Of a stretch of DNA of 64,000 nucleotides, positions 12,401 to 27,200 are shown piece after piece; position 1 is the stretch's first letter; each line of letters opens with the position of its first letter. The DNA is from Proteles cristata cristata (taxonomy: Eukaryota > Chordata > Mammalia > Carnivora > Hyaenidae). The stretch is from positions 868,001 to 932,000 of the forward strand of contig JAESUZ010004534.1 in NCBI GenBank assembly GCA_017311185.1, given 5' to 3'. The notes beneath the pieces are model-generated. The model saw only the letters and a list, made by a program, of their open reading frames with translations, made no database searches and had not been told where the DNA came from. The position numbers and the translations under genes were made by a program.

Positions 12401-15211
12401 AGATTCTGTGTCTCCCTCTCTCTCTGCCCCTCCCCTGCATGCACTCTGTCTCTGTCTCCCTCTCTCTTTCTCTCAAAAATAAATAAACATTTTTTTTTTT
12501 TTAAATACAGAATCCTTGTTTCTCCCTCTCACAGCCACGTGTGGTTGGATTTTGCATCTCAGCCCTAACGGGATGGGTGGATAGGAGGAGCGGGGCTGAA
12601 GGTTTAGCAATAAAACCAGATCCACTTAGTAATTTTCGAGTTCTCCTTAAATAGCCTTCTGTTGGGGTGCCTGGGTGGCTTAGTCGGTTAAACGCCCGAC
12701 TTTCGCTTAGGTCATGATCTCGTGGTTTGTGGGTTCGAGCCCCGCGTCGGGCTCTGTGCTGACTGCCAGCTCAGAGCCTGGAGCCTATTTCAGTCTGTGA
12801 CTCCCTCCCTCTCTGACCCTCCCCTGCTCACGCTGTCTCTCTCTCTGTCCCCTAGAAATAAATAAAACGTTAAAAAATTAAAAAAAAAATAGCCTTCTGT
12901 TGTACCTGAGTGATATCAGCTGCTCGTTGCCAGCCTGTCCTTCGAATCTTATCTTCCAGGCTGGGGGGTTAAAGCATGACCCTGGCCTGCCCTCTGTAAG
13001 GTGTTAGCCAAACTTCTGGTGGGATGGGTTTTTTTGTTTTTTGTTTTTTTTGCACTTTTACCTTTTGTTTTTGGTTCGCGTCTGTGATAGGTACCCCTGC
13101 TCTGAACAAAGGAGTCCATCAGCTGTTGGCCATGTTTTTATCTGTATTTTCAGGTTCACTACAATGTTGGCAAAAACCTGGCCGATAAAGGCAATCAGAC
13201 AGCTGCCATCAGATATTACCGGGAAGCTGTGAGGTACCGCAAGCATCTTGTCTCATTTATATACATGTCTTGTTTTAACTGTCTAGGATTTAAAAAGACC
13301 CCGACTTTAAGATACCTTTGCCAATTCCTGACAGTTTAGTGAAGACCACTGAGCTTTAACAGACTGCTTGGTTTCTCTCTCTGCTTCCAGATTAAATCCC
13401 AAGTACGTTCATGCCATGAATAATCTTGGAAATATCTTAAAAGAAAGGAATGAGCTACAGGAAGCCGAAGAGCTGCTGTCTTTGGCTGTGCAAATACAGT
13501 AAGCATTGTTTTCTACAATTAGGCTGCATATAATTAGGTTGCATGTAATTATGCGAAGTGATGAGCTCCTGCGTTCTGGGGTCTTAGCCTTTCTTTTCCT
13601 TGTTTATCTTTAAAAAAAATAATGCTCTTCCAGGCCAGACTTTGCTGCGGCGTGGATGAACTTGGGCATAGTGCAGAACAGTTTGAAACGGTTCGAAGCC
13701 GCCGAGCAAAGTTACCGGACAGCCATCAAACACAGGCGGAAGTACCCAGATTGTTACTACAACCTTGGGCGTCTGGTAAGCGGAAGTTGGCAGTGGCTAT
13801 AGAAATAAAGCTTGGTTTTTTTCCCCCTTTTTATAATAGTGACAGAAGTATCCCTAGCACCCTACATCTTACAAAGTTTTCTCACATATGGTATCACTGG
13901 AAGGTAGCTGTTGGATTTCCTTGTCTGTAACTTTTTAAGTTCTAATTAGAGAACAGTTCAATTAGAATTGCCCAAGTTTAAGTTATCTCAAAAGCAACAA
14001 GTTAAAGCAAGGAATAAATTAGAATTTTTTAAATCCCTTGTGCCCTATAAAACAGTACTCCAAAGGTTACTTCCCGATAAACATCAGTTTCTTTGTTTTT
14101 AAAACATGAATAAAAGCTGAGATTACAAAAACAAACCCATAATGTGATTTCTGAGCTTCCGTCTTCTCCTTCCTCCAAGGACAGCTCCCTGGGTCCCCAG
14201 GCATTTGTACTAACTGCTCTCCTCATAAAAGAGAGCTTGGGAGGATTATTTGAAAGGGCTTTGAGATTATCCAATGGAAATAGGAAAGAATGTGCTCCAT
14301 AGTGACTTTCTTTTTTTAGTTACTGACTACAGATCTGATGGCCCTTGTACTTTTCTTATACTTTATTTCTTTATTCGAATATTACAACAGTAGCTAATAC
14401 AATAAGTTCAGGAATCTTAAAATCTGAAAACATGTGTTGATCAATGATGGTGAGATAGATCTGCCACCACATCTGAAAACCCTCCACAAGAATATACAGC
14501 TTAGTCCTTAAAGGAAATCCTAATAAGGAAAAGAACTGTACACACAATGACGCGACTTAATGGAGAGAGAACTAACCTCACTGTGGTGAGCATGTCACAG
14601 TACACACCTGTATGAGATCATCACCTTGTGCACCTTAAATATACATAGCTCAAGTGCCAATTATAGCTCTATAAGGCTGGGGGGAAAAACTTACCCACAA
14701 GGAGCAAAATTCTTTAAACAAGAAAGATTATATGCTCCCTTCAGTTAAGCCTTTAATTTGGATTCAAGAAACCACATGTTTGTCATATATTCAGTTTGAT
14801 TAAATGAAAAATTGAAGGGAAATTTTTTTGCTCATTTTAGCCAAAGTGGAATACATGTATAGTGATGTGACTTTTCTTTCTTTCTTTCTTTTTTTTTTTG
14901 AGAGAGAGAGGTGTGGGGAGGGGGGTGGGGACAGGGACAGAGGATCCAAAACATGTTCCACGCTGACAGCAGAGAGCCCAATGCAGGGCGTGAACTCACG
15001 AACTGTGAGATCATGACCCAAGCTGAAGTTGGACGCTTAACTGACTGGGGCACCTGGGTGGCTCAGTCAGTTGGGCATCCATCTCTTGATTTTTGGCTCA
15101 GGTCCTGATCTCACAGTCATGGGATCAAGCCCCATGTCGGGGTCTGCACTGACAATGTGGAGCCTGCTTGGGATTCTCTCTCTTTCTGCCCTTCCCCCTG
15201 CTCATGTGCAC

Positions 15212-15250
<39 letters not shown>

Positions 15251-18200
15251 ATAGATAAATAAACTTAAAATTTTTTAAAATAAAAAACTTACATATAATT
15301 TTCCAGATTTTATCTAGCCCTGCCTCACAGATAGGATTATATCAAAGTTGTTTTAAAAAGATGCTTATTGATCCTCACTTTAAGGGTCCTGAAAAAACTT
15401 GGTATTATGGAGTTCTTGTGCTATCAAACCCAGTCGTTCCCGAAACTGGCTGACCCCCCAAGCCTTCCCACCCGTCCTAGACTTTGGGAATCAGAGGCTC
15501 CAGAGAAGATCTCTGTATTTACAGAACAAACCCACAAAATTCCCTGGTCCCATACTCTGTTGTTGCCCCTGCATTTGGGAAGCAGATGTGTCTATCTGAG
15601 CATCGAGCAGACAGACTGACCAGCTCAGAGCAGAAGAGACTATTTGGGGAGGATCACCTAGAAAACATGAGTTGCTTTAAGATTGTTGAAAATCCAGGCT
15701 TCAGTTCTTACCTTGATGGAAATGTGTTTGGTCTGATCTGCTTTGTGTGTGGACTGGTATTCACGATTGTACATGTGGCAGAGGCAGGATTTTATGAATG
15801 GAAGAAACGAGGTAGCAGGAACGTGTGGCTAATGATGGTGACATTTCCCCTCTCCCACGGTGCCCACGTCACTTCGCATCATGCACAGGTCACTTTAAAT
15901 GGTCAGATACTGCTTGTGTTCTAAATTTTTAAGTCAAGTGGCTCCTGTGTTTATTATTCAAAGAATAGAGCATGTGTTTCAGTTAAGATGTATTAGGAAG
16001 ATGCCATTTCTATATATTCACTCTTGTGTGGAAAAGAGGAAGTGTTTCTCCCTGGGCTTGGAGGAAAGTGGCAGTAAGGTGACTCAATCCATGCAACAGC
16101 AAGATGTGTAAACAAGGAAAATTGATAGCAGGCAATTCCTGTTGTCCCACATAACTTTCTCCAGAGCCACTTGACCTTGCCTGAATTTCTGTTTCCTTTT
16201 ACATTTTAAGATTCTGTACTTTATGATCTAGTAACATTCACTGATGTTGAAGCAGCTTTCTCTGTGAAACCTGAAGATTCAAGGAGAGCTGAAATTATTC
16301 TAGTGAGAAGCTGTTAGAGGAGGATTAAAAAAGCTTTCCTCTACCCTCTTCGGTTTTTTTCTCTGGGATCATGCAAACTAGACTGACCGCAGATGGATTA
16401 ACAAGAGGAAAAAAAAACAGAGTATATTAATATCATCATGAGAACACATAGGAAAAATTCAGTGACGAGTAACTCAAAGGGATAGTCAGAACTTGGGCTT
16501 CTACAGCATCTTAACAAATACATTTGTAATTAAAATACATTTGTAGAGAAGAGACAAAAGAAAGAAAGACGCTTTAGGTTTCCAAGGGCGGCAAACTCTC
16601 AGAGGGTAAATACATGTAGAAAATAACAAAGGTTTGCATGGGTCTGTCTTCGTGGCCATAAAATTTCCCCGGGAGAGGGAATTTATGACGTCCTTACGTC
16701 TCGGTTTCTGCTTTTAGTCAGATAGGGGAAGCTCCAGGAAGGCTTCTTTCTGCATCGGTTGAATCTCACATGTCTTTACTGCAATGATCCATACATCAAA
16801 GTGGTATATTTGGGGGAGCATATTTTGATCCTCTATATCATTCTGTCTGAGGAGGAAGGTGGGCAGACAGTACAACTTCACCTAAAATGATATAAGAAGA
16901 GACCAAAAAATTCAACCACATACAAAGTAGGGCAGATCCTTGCAGAGTTAATGAAGTGAGAATGGAGGAAGGGAGCAAATTGGGTATTTTCTGAATACTT
17001 GCACTGGGCAGTTTTTACAGGGGTTACCGTTTTTATTCACAGTGTCTATTACGCTAGTACTTGTATGACATTGTATTTGATAATCCATATGAATTCTTCT
17101 TTCATTTTTTTTCTTCGGTGTTGAAGGTAGTTTTTTAGGTTACTGTTTGCAAAGTGAGCGTATCTGCCTGCAGTCTTCTAGGTTGTACTTTAAGGCTCTA
17201 AATACTTGGCAGTCTGTTTCCTTCCCCTAGGAACTGCCTGTCACTGCAATTCCTTGGGGTTTGGAAAGTAGAGATTTTATGCTAAATGAGCCCTCTGCAA
17301 GAGTTATGTCCGAAGAAAGGAAAATAGAATATAAAACTCCGGATTTTATCCCTGCACTCCAGTCCTTAGAATCCGTTCCCACTTTCGCACAGAAGATCAT
17401 CTGTCATATGAAGTATACTGGGGACTCGTGCCACTCTGTGTGTATTGTTTATTAATTATGCTGCCATGAAATGATCTTCCTCTGTTCCCTCCTGCCAAAC
17501 ATTCTTGCTTATTTAAAGATTTTTCTCTCCATTGTTGTTTAATTATCCAGCTTGTGTCTGCTTGACAGCTTAAAAGCATTAAGACCTTAATCTTTAACAG
17601 CTCAACCAACACATTTATATATTGGTGAATAAGACGAACTTAATAACGACATTTTCTTTTTAAAAATCCTCTTTAGTCATGACAGAAATGTGTTTTGCTT
17701 TCTGCACCCATATAAGAAGGGGATATAATGCAGTTTTCTTGTGAAATGGAGAATTGGGAAGAGCTGGGTTATTTGGGATATGTTACTATTTGAGAATTAC
17801 TGTAATAGTGACTGGAGGCATTACTAGAGAGTTCATTCGGCAGGGCCTGATTTTATCAGTCAGGAGCCATTTAGGAAAACAGAAGCTATGCTGGTTTATT
17901 TTATTTTGTCTTGCTTAGTTTTTTTTTTTTTTTTCTAAGTAATTTCTACATCCAACATGGGCCCGAACTTACAACCCTGAGATCAGGAGTCACATGCTCT
18001 TCCTACTGAGCTGGGCAGGTGCCCCTTATGCTAAGTGTTTGAAATAGAGAAGACTCAGTGCAGGGAATGGTAGACAATTGTTGGAAGGCTGGAAGAGCGG
18101 AAGTGGAAAGATGACATGAACTCTGAGAGTCTCAGGAAACCCTGTAGCGTTGACGTAACAAACAAGAGGAAGCGGTGCTACCTGAATAGGAGGGCTCAGA

Positions 18201-21200
18201 GAAGAGGCTACCATCTCAGGAGCCACCGTAACCTCAAGAGCTAAGATCATGAGGAAGGACCACTGTTTCCAGCCTGGACCATGGCGGGGGGGAGTTGCCC
18301 CATCAGATGCACCGCCGAGGAACAATGGGACAGTGGGGGAAGGGCCCCTCTTCCAACCATGTGATGTCACTGGTGACTCCTGTTGGCAGAAACCTAACAA
18401 GGAGCCAAGTGGCAAAGGACCCTGGGAAATACATTTTGTAGAGTATAGAAGGATGGGCTAATTAGAGCTAAGAGGTAAATAATGTGTGCATTGCCTGTCT
18501 ACTTTCTGGACGGTAGTTCTGGCTAAGTCACCGTTTTCCTGGGCTTCCCTTGGAGTGTTGTTCACTTTGTATTGATGCTCTAAGGGTAAAGGTTGAGACA
18601 AAAGTAAATTTTACCTGATTCAATTTGTTATTATTCTTCGGCAAATAGTAATAATAAGAAGAAATAATAACGTGAAGAATTTTGTTGTTGTGTTAATGAA
18701 GTTATGTTGGTTTGCCTATGTGTTAGAAAGAATGTCACCACAGAATTTGCCCAATTAACTCACTTGCTAGAGAGAATTGACCAAGAAATCAGGGGAAACT
18801 CAGATACAGGCAGTTAATTGTTGATATAATTAGCACCCTCACTTATTTTACTTTTTGAACTTTTCACATCATTTCCTTGTTTAAGGGTGAAATATTGTGA
18901 GCTGAGTTTCTGAGCCTCCTGGGAAATCTGACAGCATCTTTACCAAATGGATATTTGTAAGGTTTCCATAATTAAAACTTTCTTTTTCTTGCATCATGTG
19001 CCACCTGTTTGCCATGTGGGTCATAGAGAAAATCAAAGCGTTTCTGTCATCTAATGAAAAGACACACTTGCCAGTAAGGAAGGAAATTGCCTTGACCTTG
19101 GATAAATAAACTACCTTGTAGTTTTTGCTGAGTGAAAGGAACTAAGTTCATTCAAATGAGATGTGGGCATTTGAACTGAGTTAAAGATGGCAAAAGGTTC
19201 ACCTACTAAATAAAAAAGCCATCATTTTCTGCCTCGGAATGCTTTTATTAACTATGCAGATTGAGAGCCAGCCTTCTATGCAGTTGTCAGTGTTAAACAA
19301 CAGGCCCTCTCAAGAGAACACGACAGATAATTCTCTCTTTCCAAAAGAAGGCAAACAGCCTTCAAATTGCCAAGGTGGGGGTGCCTGGCCAGCCACTTCA
19401 GTTAGAGCATGTGACTCTCGATGTTTGGGTTGTGAGTTCAAGCCCCACTTTGGGTGTAGAGATTACATAAAAATAACATCTTTAAAAAATTGCCAAGGGG
19501 TTTCACGTTGTCACTTATGACCTTTCCACGGAGTTTACTGAATATGTCTGACACACTCATCGTTTTCTGTGCAGCTTAGATGTAGACAGGAAGAGCCTAC
19601 TAAAACAGTCTTCACATGGTGAATTTGACACATGTAGCTGCTGATCACATTAAATATTTATTTTCTCCTTTAAATAATACCTTATCAGAGATAGACTATG
19701 TGAAGTCTTTCTAGAAAAAGAATAATGATTAGGTTTTTAATTTATGTCTCTCTAGTAGTCTCAAATATGATTTGACACCTAGGATCACTAAATTATGAAT
19801 TATAGTTAAGAGGTTGTAGGGCTCCGGAAGTAGACTGCTTGGTTCTCATCCCTGCTCTGCCGTTTCTAGATGTGTAACTTTGGGCAAATTACTTAATTTT
19901 TCCATGCCTCTGTTGTTTTCATCTGTAAGATGGGGATAGTTACCTGCTTCCATGAGGTATTTTGAGGATTCAGTAAGTTAATATGAAAACTATGAAGCTC
20001 CATAATTTTAAGTTAGGCTTGGTTTGGGTTTGGGTTTGGTCATGTCTTAGAGGAAGCAAAAGCATTGGAATACTGATTTTTCAGGGCCATGCTTTATTTC
20101 CAGTACGCAGATCTAAATCGTCACGTCGATGCACTGAATGCCTGGAGAAACGCCACTGTGCTGAAACCAGAGCACAGCTTGGCCTGGAACAACATGATCA
20201 TACTCCTGGACAACACAGGTACAGAAAGGGGGTTAAAAAAACCAGGGGAAACAGATTAGTGTGCTCTTTCTCTAGTGTGTATTAGTTTAAAAAAAATAAT
20301 ATGGGGTAATAGTTTCCACTACAAAAATGTCTGTTCTTCTAGGAAATGGAGTTTCCTTTGACCTATTGAAATATGTACGTGTGGGAAACTGACACTTAGA
20401 ATTAGGGCTGAGCCATGGGGGAAGTGGGTGCTAAGATCTCATTTCTTCTGAAGCGTGTAATCTAGCATTGCCCGTCATCTGGGATACTAGAGGCACCCAA
20501 AAGAGCATTAATGGCTTCTGGGTTTATGACATGTGAAAGTCATGGACTCTTGTCAAAGGAGAAGCCCTCAAACCTACGGTCAGAGCCAGGGTAATGCTAA
20601 CAGACTTGATGATGTGGTTTCTCAGCCCAGACCGTAGCTCGGTCAACCAGGAGTCAATCTGCTGCCCTACTTTTGAATTTCCAAGCATCCCATAAGAAAT
20701 GATAGTTTGAATTTGGCAGAATTTCAAGCTAGTGAGCCAGCTAAGCAGTGCTCCTCATGGAAATATACAATGTGTACTTCAATAGGGTCAACATTCAGTT
20801 ATTAAAGTGTTACTGTGGACACTCTTTTTGTGCAGACTTGTTTTCTCAGATGTGAGTGTAACTGGTATCTGGGAAACATTAAAACTAGGTTTTATATGCT
20901 TTTATAGAATTTAATCAAAAGCTATTTGTATATTATGTCAGAATTGCACTGGACTGCAGTGGCTTTGCAACTGATGGGGTAGTGTGTGTGTGTGTGTGTG
21001 CATGCACGCATGCGTGCGTGCTGTATGTATATGTGTGTTGTGCCATGTGTATGAGTGTTGTATATATGTGTGTGTATATGTGTGTGTTGTGTATATATAT
21101 GTGTGTTTTATGTATGTGTGTGCCATGCTGTATATATGTGTGTCGTGTTGTACGTGTATACTGTGTGTATGTATATGTGTGTGCTATGTTGTGTGTATGT

Positions 21201-24200
21201 GTGTTGTATGTGTGTTGTGTGTATGTACGTGTGTTGTGTGTATGTGTGTGGTGTGCTGTGTGTGTGTTCTGAGTATGTGTTCTGTGTTGTGTGTGTGTTG
21301 TGTTTATATTGCATGTATATATGTGAGTTATGCATTCTTCATTGATTTTCTTACCTAGTTATTATAATCACTGTGTCCAGTGCACATACATGCTGTAAGA
21401 GATGCAGACTAAAGTACCACTACAATGTTAACATGTTTTTTTTAATTTTCCTATGTTTTCCTTGCAGGTAATTTAGCCCAAGCTGAAGCAGTTGGAAGAG
21501 AGGCACTGGAATTAATACCCAATGATCACTCTCTGATGTTCTCGTTGGCAAACGTGCTGGGGAAGTCCCAGAAATACAAGGTGTGTAAACTGCAGGCCGC
21601 AATTTCTCACAATTAATGCCAGCATCTGACAGAAGCCATAAATGTTACTTCTGCCCAGTTAAACTCAGAATTCGGCAGTGCACCAGTGTGGCTTGGTCAA
21701 TTTGCTTCCTAGAGAAGTTACCCAAAAGATGGATTTTCAGGGTCAGGCTTCGTGTCCTTTCCCATCAGAATTCATCACCGTGGCTCAAACAAGGGGAGGT
21801 GGAGAGAAGCCCAGAGAGGGCGCAGTGGGAGCTTATCCTAGAAGATACCCTACCCTCCACCCTGGCACCAAGCTGTTTGATTCTACCCTCCTGGGCAGGT
21901 GGGAGCTCTGGTTTGTTGGCGCGGTCTTCTGCTGGAAAAGAACTCTAGCCTACGGGAATGCCCGACTGGTTCTTGCTTGTCTAGGGTTTTTCCTCATCTA
22001 GCGTTAAGTTCTAGGTCCCTGGAAGTGTCTGACCAGTGGGACCACAAGATACTAGCTCCAGGCTCCCAGGACTGGCCAGGAGCAGACTGTGAATCCGAAG
22101 GCGCACAGCGCCCTGTGGACTGTGTTCCTAACACCGGTGATCTCAGACTTTAAGTGTGTGGATCAGAACCAGTGAGGGAGTGTGTTAGATACAGATGCAC
22201 AGATCCCTCCCCAAGAGATGCTGTCTCAGTCAGTGGGGCAAAGTCAGGGACTGTGCACTTTCAACTAGCATCCTGGGTTTCTAACACAGATGCTACAGAA
22301 AACACTTTCAGATACAACACCTTCATTCTTCATGGCAGAGAGACTTTCTTTCAGAATCAGGAGCTGTGTTGGATTTTGATCACACCAGGCCTAAAGGGGG
22401 TGATTCATTCATGTGTGTTCCATGTTACTTAACTTCTCTGCTCATCAGACACCATTATCAGCACAGCTTTCCAAAACAACAGTAAGATACTTCATGCATG
22501 TCTCATTTTTAAAGATCAGGGAGTTTGATAGCTTCAGTAAACATTTTGATGTTTCTAGATTTTCTCCAGAGGTGACTTTGTGGGGCGGTTAATTTTTATC
22601 TTTTGTGGACTCACCTGTGTAGAGCCAGGGTGGAGAAAGCAAGTTTTGTGGTTTTTCCCTTCTGTCAACCTCACCCCCCAGGTGAGGGGGGTGATCCCCG
22701 TCAGCCTGTGATGGGTTGGGAATGCCCAGTGACCAGCTACAGCCAGTCATTTCCAGGATGCAGCCTATGTAACCACTGTATTGATTTTTCTATCATCCCA
22801 CAGCCTATAAACTAGAATTCTATTAAGGTGACAAAACCCACAGTTCATTTGGCCTCCAGTTCATATCTTTTTTCCCCCCTAGATAAAGTAGAAAATACTC
22901 CATAGAGCAGAATGGAGAAATGGGTTTCCTATTTCCCTACACATTCTGCATCCGGATCCTGTAGGGCAGGGTGCGGAGCCTAAGATGAAGAAACAGAAGG
23001 TGAAATCTGAAACAAGAGCCTTAATGGCTCTGTCAAAAGGAGGGACGCGACGCTGCCCGCAGAACTGTGGTGTCACCCACCGGCCGCTTACTTCATACAT
23101 TGCTTTCAATTCAGGACTTGGAATTTTAAACAGCAATTGAGATTTTCCTCTCATACTGCTGCAAGAGCGCCCCCCCACCCTGCCCCGGTGCTGTTGGTCA
23201 GCTGCTTCGCCCCCCCACCCCCCACTCCTTGCAGGGCACGGGGATGGGAAGGGGGGGGATGCTGGGGCGGGGCGGAAGGTGATGGGGACTTGTGGGGATG
23301 GAGGACATCCCCACTTGTGGAGGACAGGGGCTACTGTCCGTAGAACTCACTTCGCCTAAGCCTTTGCTGTTCTGTATTATCATTAACTTGATAAGTCTCA
23401 TTAGTGAGCCCGGAGATTTCGAGAGGGCAGAGCCCGATGTCCCATTTTTACACCTCCTCCGCTGTCCAGCTGATGGGCATTTATTAAGTGCCTGGTCCCA
23501 CATTGGGCCGTGAAACATTCAGGCTTCTAGATTCCCTCTTAAGACGCTGTTGTGCACAGTGATTTGTATCTGTGCACAGTGCCTTGAAACCCTGTGGTTA
23601 TGGGGCACATTTTCATCTGAGCAGCCCTGTTACCTACCAGCAGCCACTGAACCATTCTGTCATGGCCGCCCCACTGCTACGCAACCGAGGCGGAAGCCCA
23701 GAACCACTCTTCCCCCCGATGCCCCTTCTCCTGTCAATATGCCATCTCCAAACCTGGAAACTTTAACTTATATTTTCCTCCCCCGTTACCTCACTCGGCC
23801 TCATCACCACCCCCTCCAGGGTCCAGCCTCTGCCTTGCCAGCAGCGGCTGCCCCCCAAGGGGGTAAAGCCCTGCTCCCCTCTCTGCACATGCCGTCCTGA
23901 ACACTGCCATGTCCTCCAAACCGGACTCTGTCTCCACATCCTCCTGAATGATGTCCACACTCATGGGCATTTCAGAAATTATTGAAACCAGTCCAGTGTT
24001 CCCTGAGAACTTGCTTTTTATCTCTCCATAGTGGTCTCTAATTTACTCTGCTTCCTTTGCAAGTAGAGAAGCATTTTAAATAGATTTAGATTTCCTGGAC
24101 TTCCTATTTCTCAGATTTTACATTAAATGGTAATGTTTGAAAGCCATCCGAAACCGTAGCTATTAGAAACTACTCCAAACCTATGCAGTCCATTTGGTGC

Positions 24201-27200
24201 CTTTTTCTCCAGCAGACCTAACATGTCAGGAAAGTCTTACGCTTCCTTGAAGGAGTTTGAGCGACCGCAGCTTGGAATGTAGTCGCTGACTCTGAGCTCT
24301 GGGAGTGCTGTTCGCTGACACCTTGGACTGATGTCTTCATTCAGTCCTTTTTGGACAACATCTCCAAAATATAAACTTTTCTCTGTCATCTCTTTCTACA
24401 AAAGGTCGTGGTTTCAGAGCTGTTTGCCCAAATGCCCAGCCTGTTTCACAGGAGTACCGTGGGCCACCACAGGGCAAGGAAATTGGTCCTTCTACACTTT
24501 ATAAAATGCACAATCCTAGATGTTTTCCAGGAAGCCCACCTGTAAACTTCACAGAAGATACTGCTAGAAGGAGCAAACCTGTCCCCCAGCCGCCAACTTT
24601 AGCTGTTTAAGCTTAGTGTTTGATACTCACTAAAGCATGTGTGGCCCTTCAGGAGCACAAATGTAGATGGTGTGAGTAGCTACGCCCGGCAAGTGTCAGC
24701 AGAGAACAGTTGGGTATCTTTATCTCCTGGCATTGTGGTAGAATGGGACCATCCAGGCAGCCGAGGTCCCATGGTGATCAGGAAAAACAACACGTGGCCG
24801 TGCCTCTTCTCAGCCTGACTGGAAGTGAGCACTATTTGGAGGAAATGCCAGTCTATACAAGAATCAGTTCAGGTCCATCAGGGGCATTTGGTCATGGTCA
24901 TACACAGTCCTGCGACTGCTTAGATGACAGCCGTCTCTCCCTCATTCTCCCCGCTTATTTTTTCCAGCTGAATGGGCTCCTTCTGGATTGCTGAGGGCTT
25001 GTGAGTCTTGGGGGGATTAAATCGGCCCCAGCTCCTACCTCGAGAATCCTAGAAACGAATTCATTGATGCTGCATGGAAATGATGCTTTTGTGGGTGTCC
25101 TCAACAGTCCAGTCCTTTCCTGGCCATTTGACTCTGGCTCATCTCCCACTGCACCCTGAATCGACCTACTTGCCAAGTGCCAAAATTCCAGCCACTTCCA
25201 GGAGACAGGTGGCATAGCGCATTAGCATATGTGTGCTGTCTCTGCGGCCACCATTGCTTGCCATTGCACACCTTCCCCTCACTACTGTTCTGTCACCTTG
25301 GCCCTCTTGCACACTTCCCTGATTGCCCTTCAGAGCCTCTCAACAGGGTGTGGCCCTGCTGGCCTTCCCAAATGTTTCCGGGAGAAGGATGCTGTGACAC
25401 GAAATAAAGACATTAAAAGTTTGAAAACTGTACACAGCTAAACTGTGTGCTGTTTTGCACTGTGCAGTATCTTACTTTTTATATCATTTTCTCCAGGAAT
25501 CTGAAGCTTTGTTCCTCAAAGCAATTAAAGCTCATCCGAACGCTGCAAGTTACCATGGCAATTTGGGTAAGGAAATCTTTCCACTTGAATCCTACTGAAA
25601 GTCCATGTAAGTTTAAAGAAATGGGTGCATTTCTCTAATATCAATGTAGAGAAAGTAGTTTTTAACAAATCTAGCCTGCATTGGTCTTTATAATCAGGTT
25701 CTAAGATGTGGGGTTTTTTTAAACTTATTTATTTATTTTGAGAGAGAGAGAATGCAAGGAGAGAGGGAGGGACAGAACCCCAAGCAGTCTCTGCGCTGTC
25801 AGCCCAGGGCGGGCCTCAGTCCCACAAACCATGAGATCATGATCTGAGTCGAGATGAAGAGTCAGATGCTTAACAGACTGAGCCATCCAGGTGCCCCTCT
25901 AAGATGTGAGGTTTTTTAAAGAGAAATTATTACATTAAAAGGGTAGCTAAATAGTAGTCCTATTTACAAATTATAACTGTATAACCAGACCAAGCCCCCA
26001 AATTCCCCACTCAGTTTATCCCCTTCTTATGATAAATTTTAAGTTTCTTTCTTTGTGTGAAATATCCTAGAATGTTAAACACAGAATTACTTTGGAAGTT
26101 TCTTTCCTTTATTCCATAGCAGACCTTCCATTATAGCCTGGTCTCCACTATTTTCTTTTTTTGTTGTTGTTTAAAATTTTTTTTAATGTTTTATTTCTTT
26201 CTGAGAGAGAGAGAGAGAGAGACAGCATGAGTAGGGGAGGGACAGAGGGAAGGAGACACAGAATCCGAAGCAGGCTCCAGGCTCTGAGCTGAAAGTCAGC
26301 ACAAAGCCCGATGCGGGACTCTAACCCACGAACCGTGAGATCATGACCTGAGCCGAAGTCAGATGCTTAACCGACTAAACCACCCATGTGCCCCTATAAA
26401 TGCACTTTTACCCAAGACCTAAGAGAACATAAGAACACAGTGGAGACCTGGGGCGCCTGGGTGGCTCAGTCGGTTAAGCATCTGACTTCGGCTTAGGTCA
26501 TGATCTCAAAATTCGTGGGTTTGAACCCCGCATTGGGCTCTGTGCTGACAGCTCAGAGCCTGGAGCCTGCTTCAGATTCTGTGTCTCCCCTCCTCTTTGA
26601 CTCTCCTCTACTCACATTCTGTCTCTCTCTCTCCCAAAAAATCAATGAACATTTTTAAAAGGTTATAAAAAATAAAATTAAAGTACATTTACAATTATTT
26701 ATTCCATAGAATTCCTTTCTTTCATTTTTATATCTCAGTAATTACACCATTTTTAGAGCATCATGTCAATGCTTACAGTGCTCAGCATGTGACTGTGTTT
26801 TCACCAAATCAGTTCCCTACAGACTCTGTAGCTGCTCATCATGAAAGTCACAAGGCAGAAATAGCTACTCCTCTGCCCGTGTAAAAAATTAGGTTCACTT
26901 ACAAAATCATGATAATAATCAGACACCATTCTAATAGTTAGATTTTAACTATCATTTTATGGTCCGATCTTGATGTGAGAGCCCTTATTTCCAGCTAGCA
27001 ACAAACAAGCTAGTGTTTTGCCAGAAGATGTAGGGGAATCTTTATTCAGATGCTGGACTTGTGCACGGTTGGGGCCCCGAGCAGTGACGGAGCCCAGCCC
27101 TATCCAGCCTGACTTCCTAGAGCTCTCATGGCAACTTTGAGAACCTTGATGTAATCTTCCGCTTACTTCTTTATGTAATAATGTTGCTGTAAGAAGATGG

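Noticed and set aside
15484..15924. 146-codon plus-strand open frame in a TMTC4 intron
   Set aside because: No recognised homology, and it does not join the TMTC4 frame with splice sites; the intron 13776-20103 already joins known exons in frame.
20982..21358. Several overlapping Cys/Val/Tyr-rich frames in the TG tract
   Set aside because: These are translations of a microsatellite, not genes.
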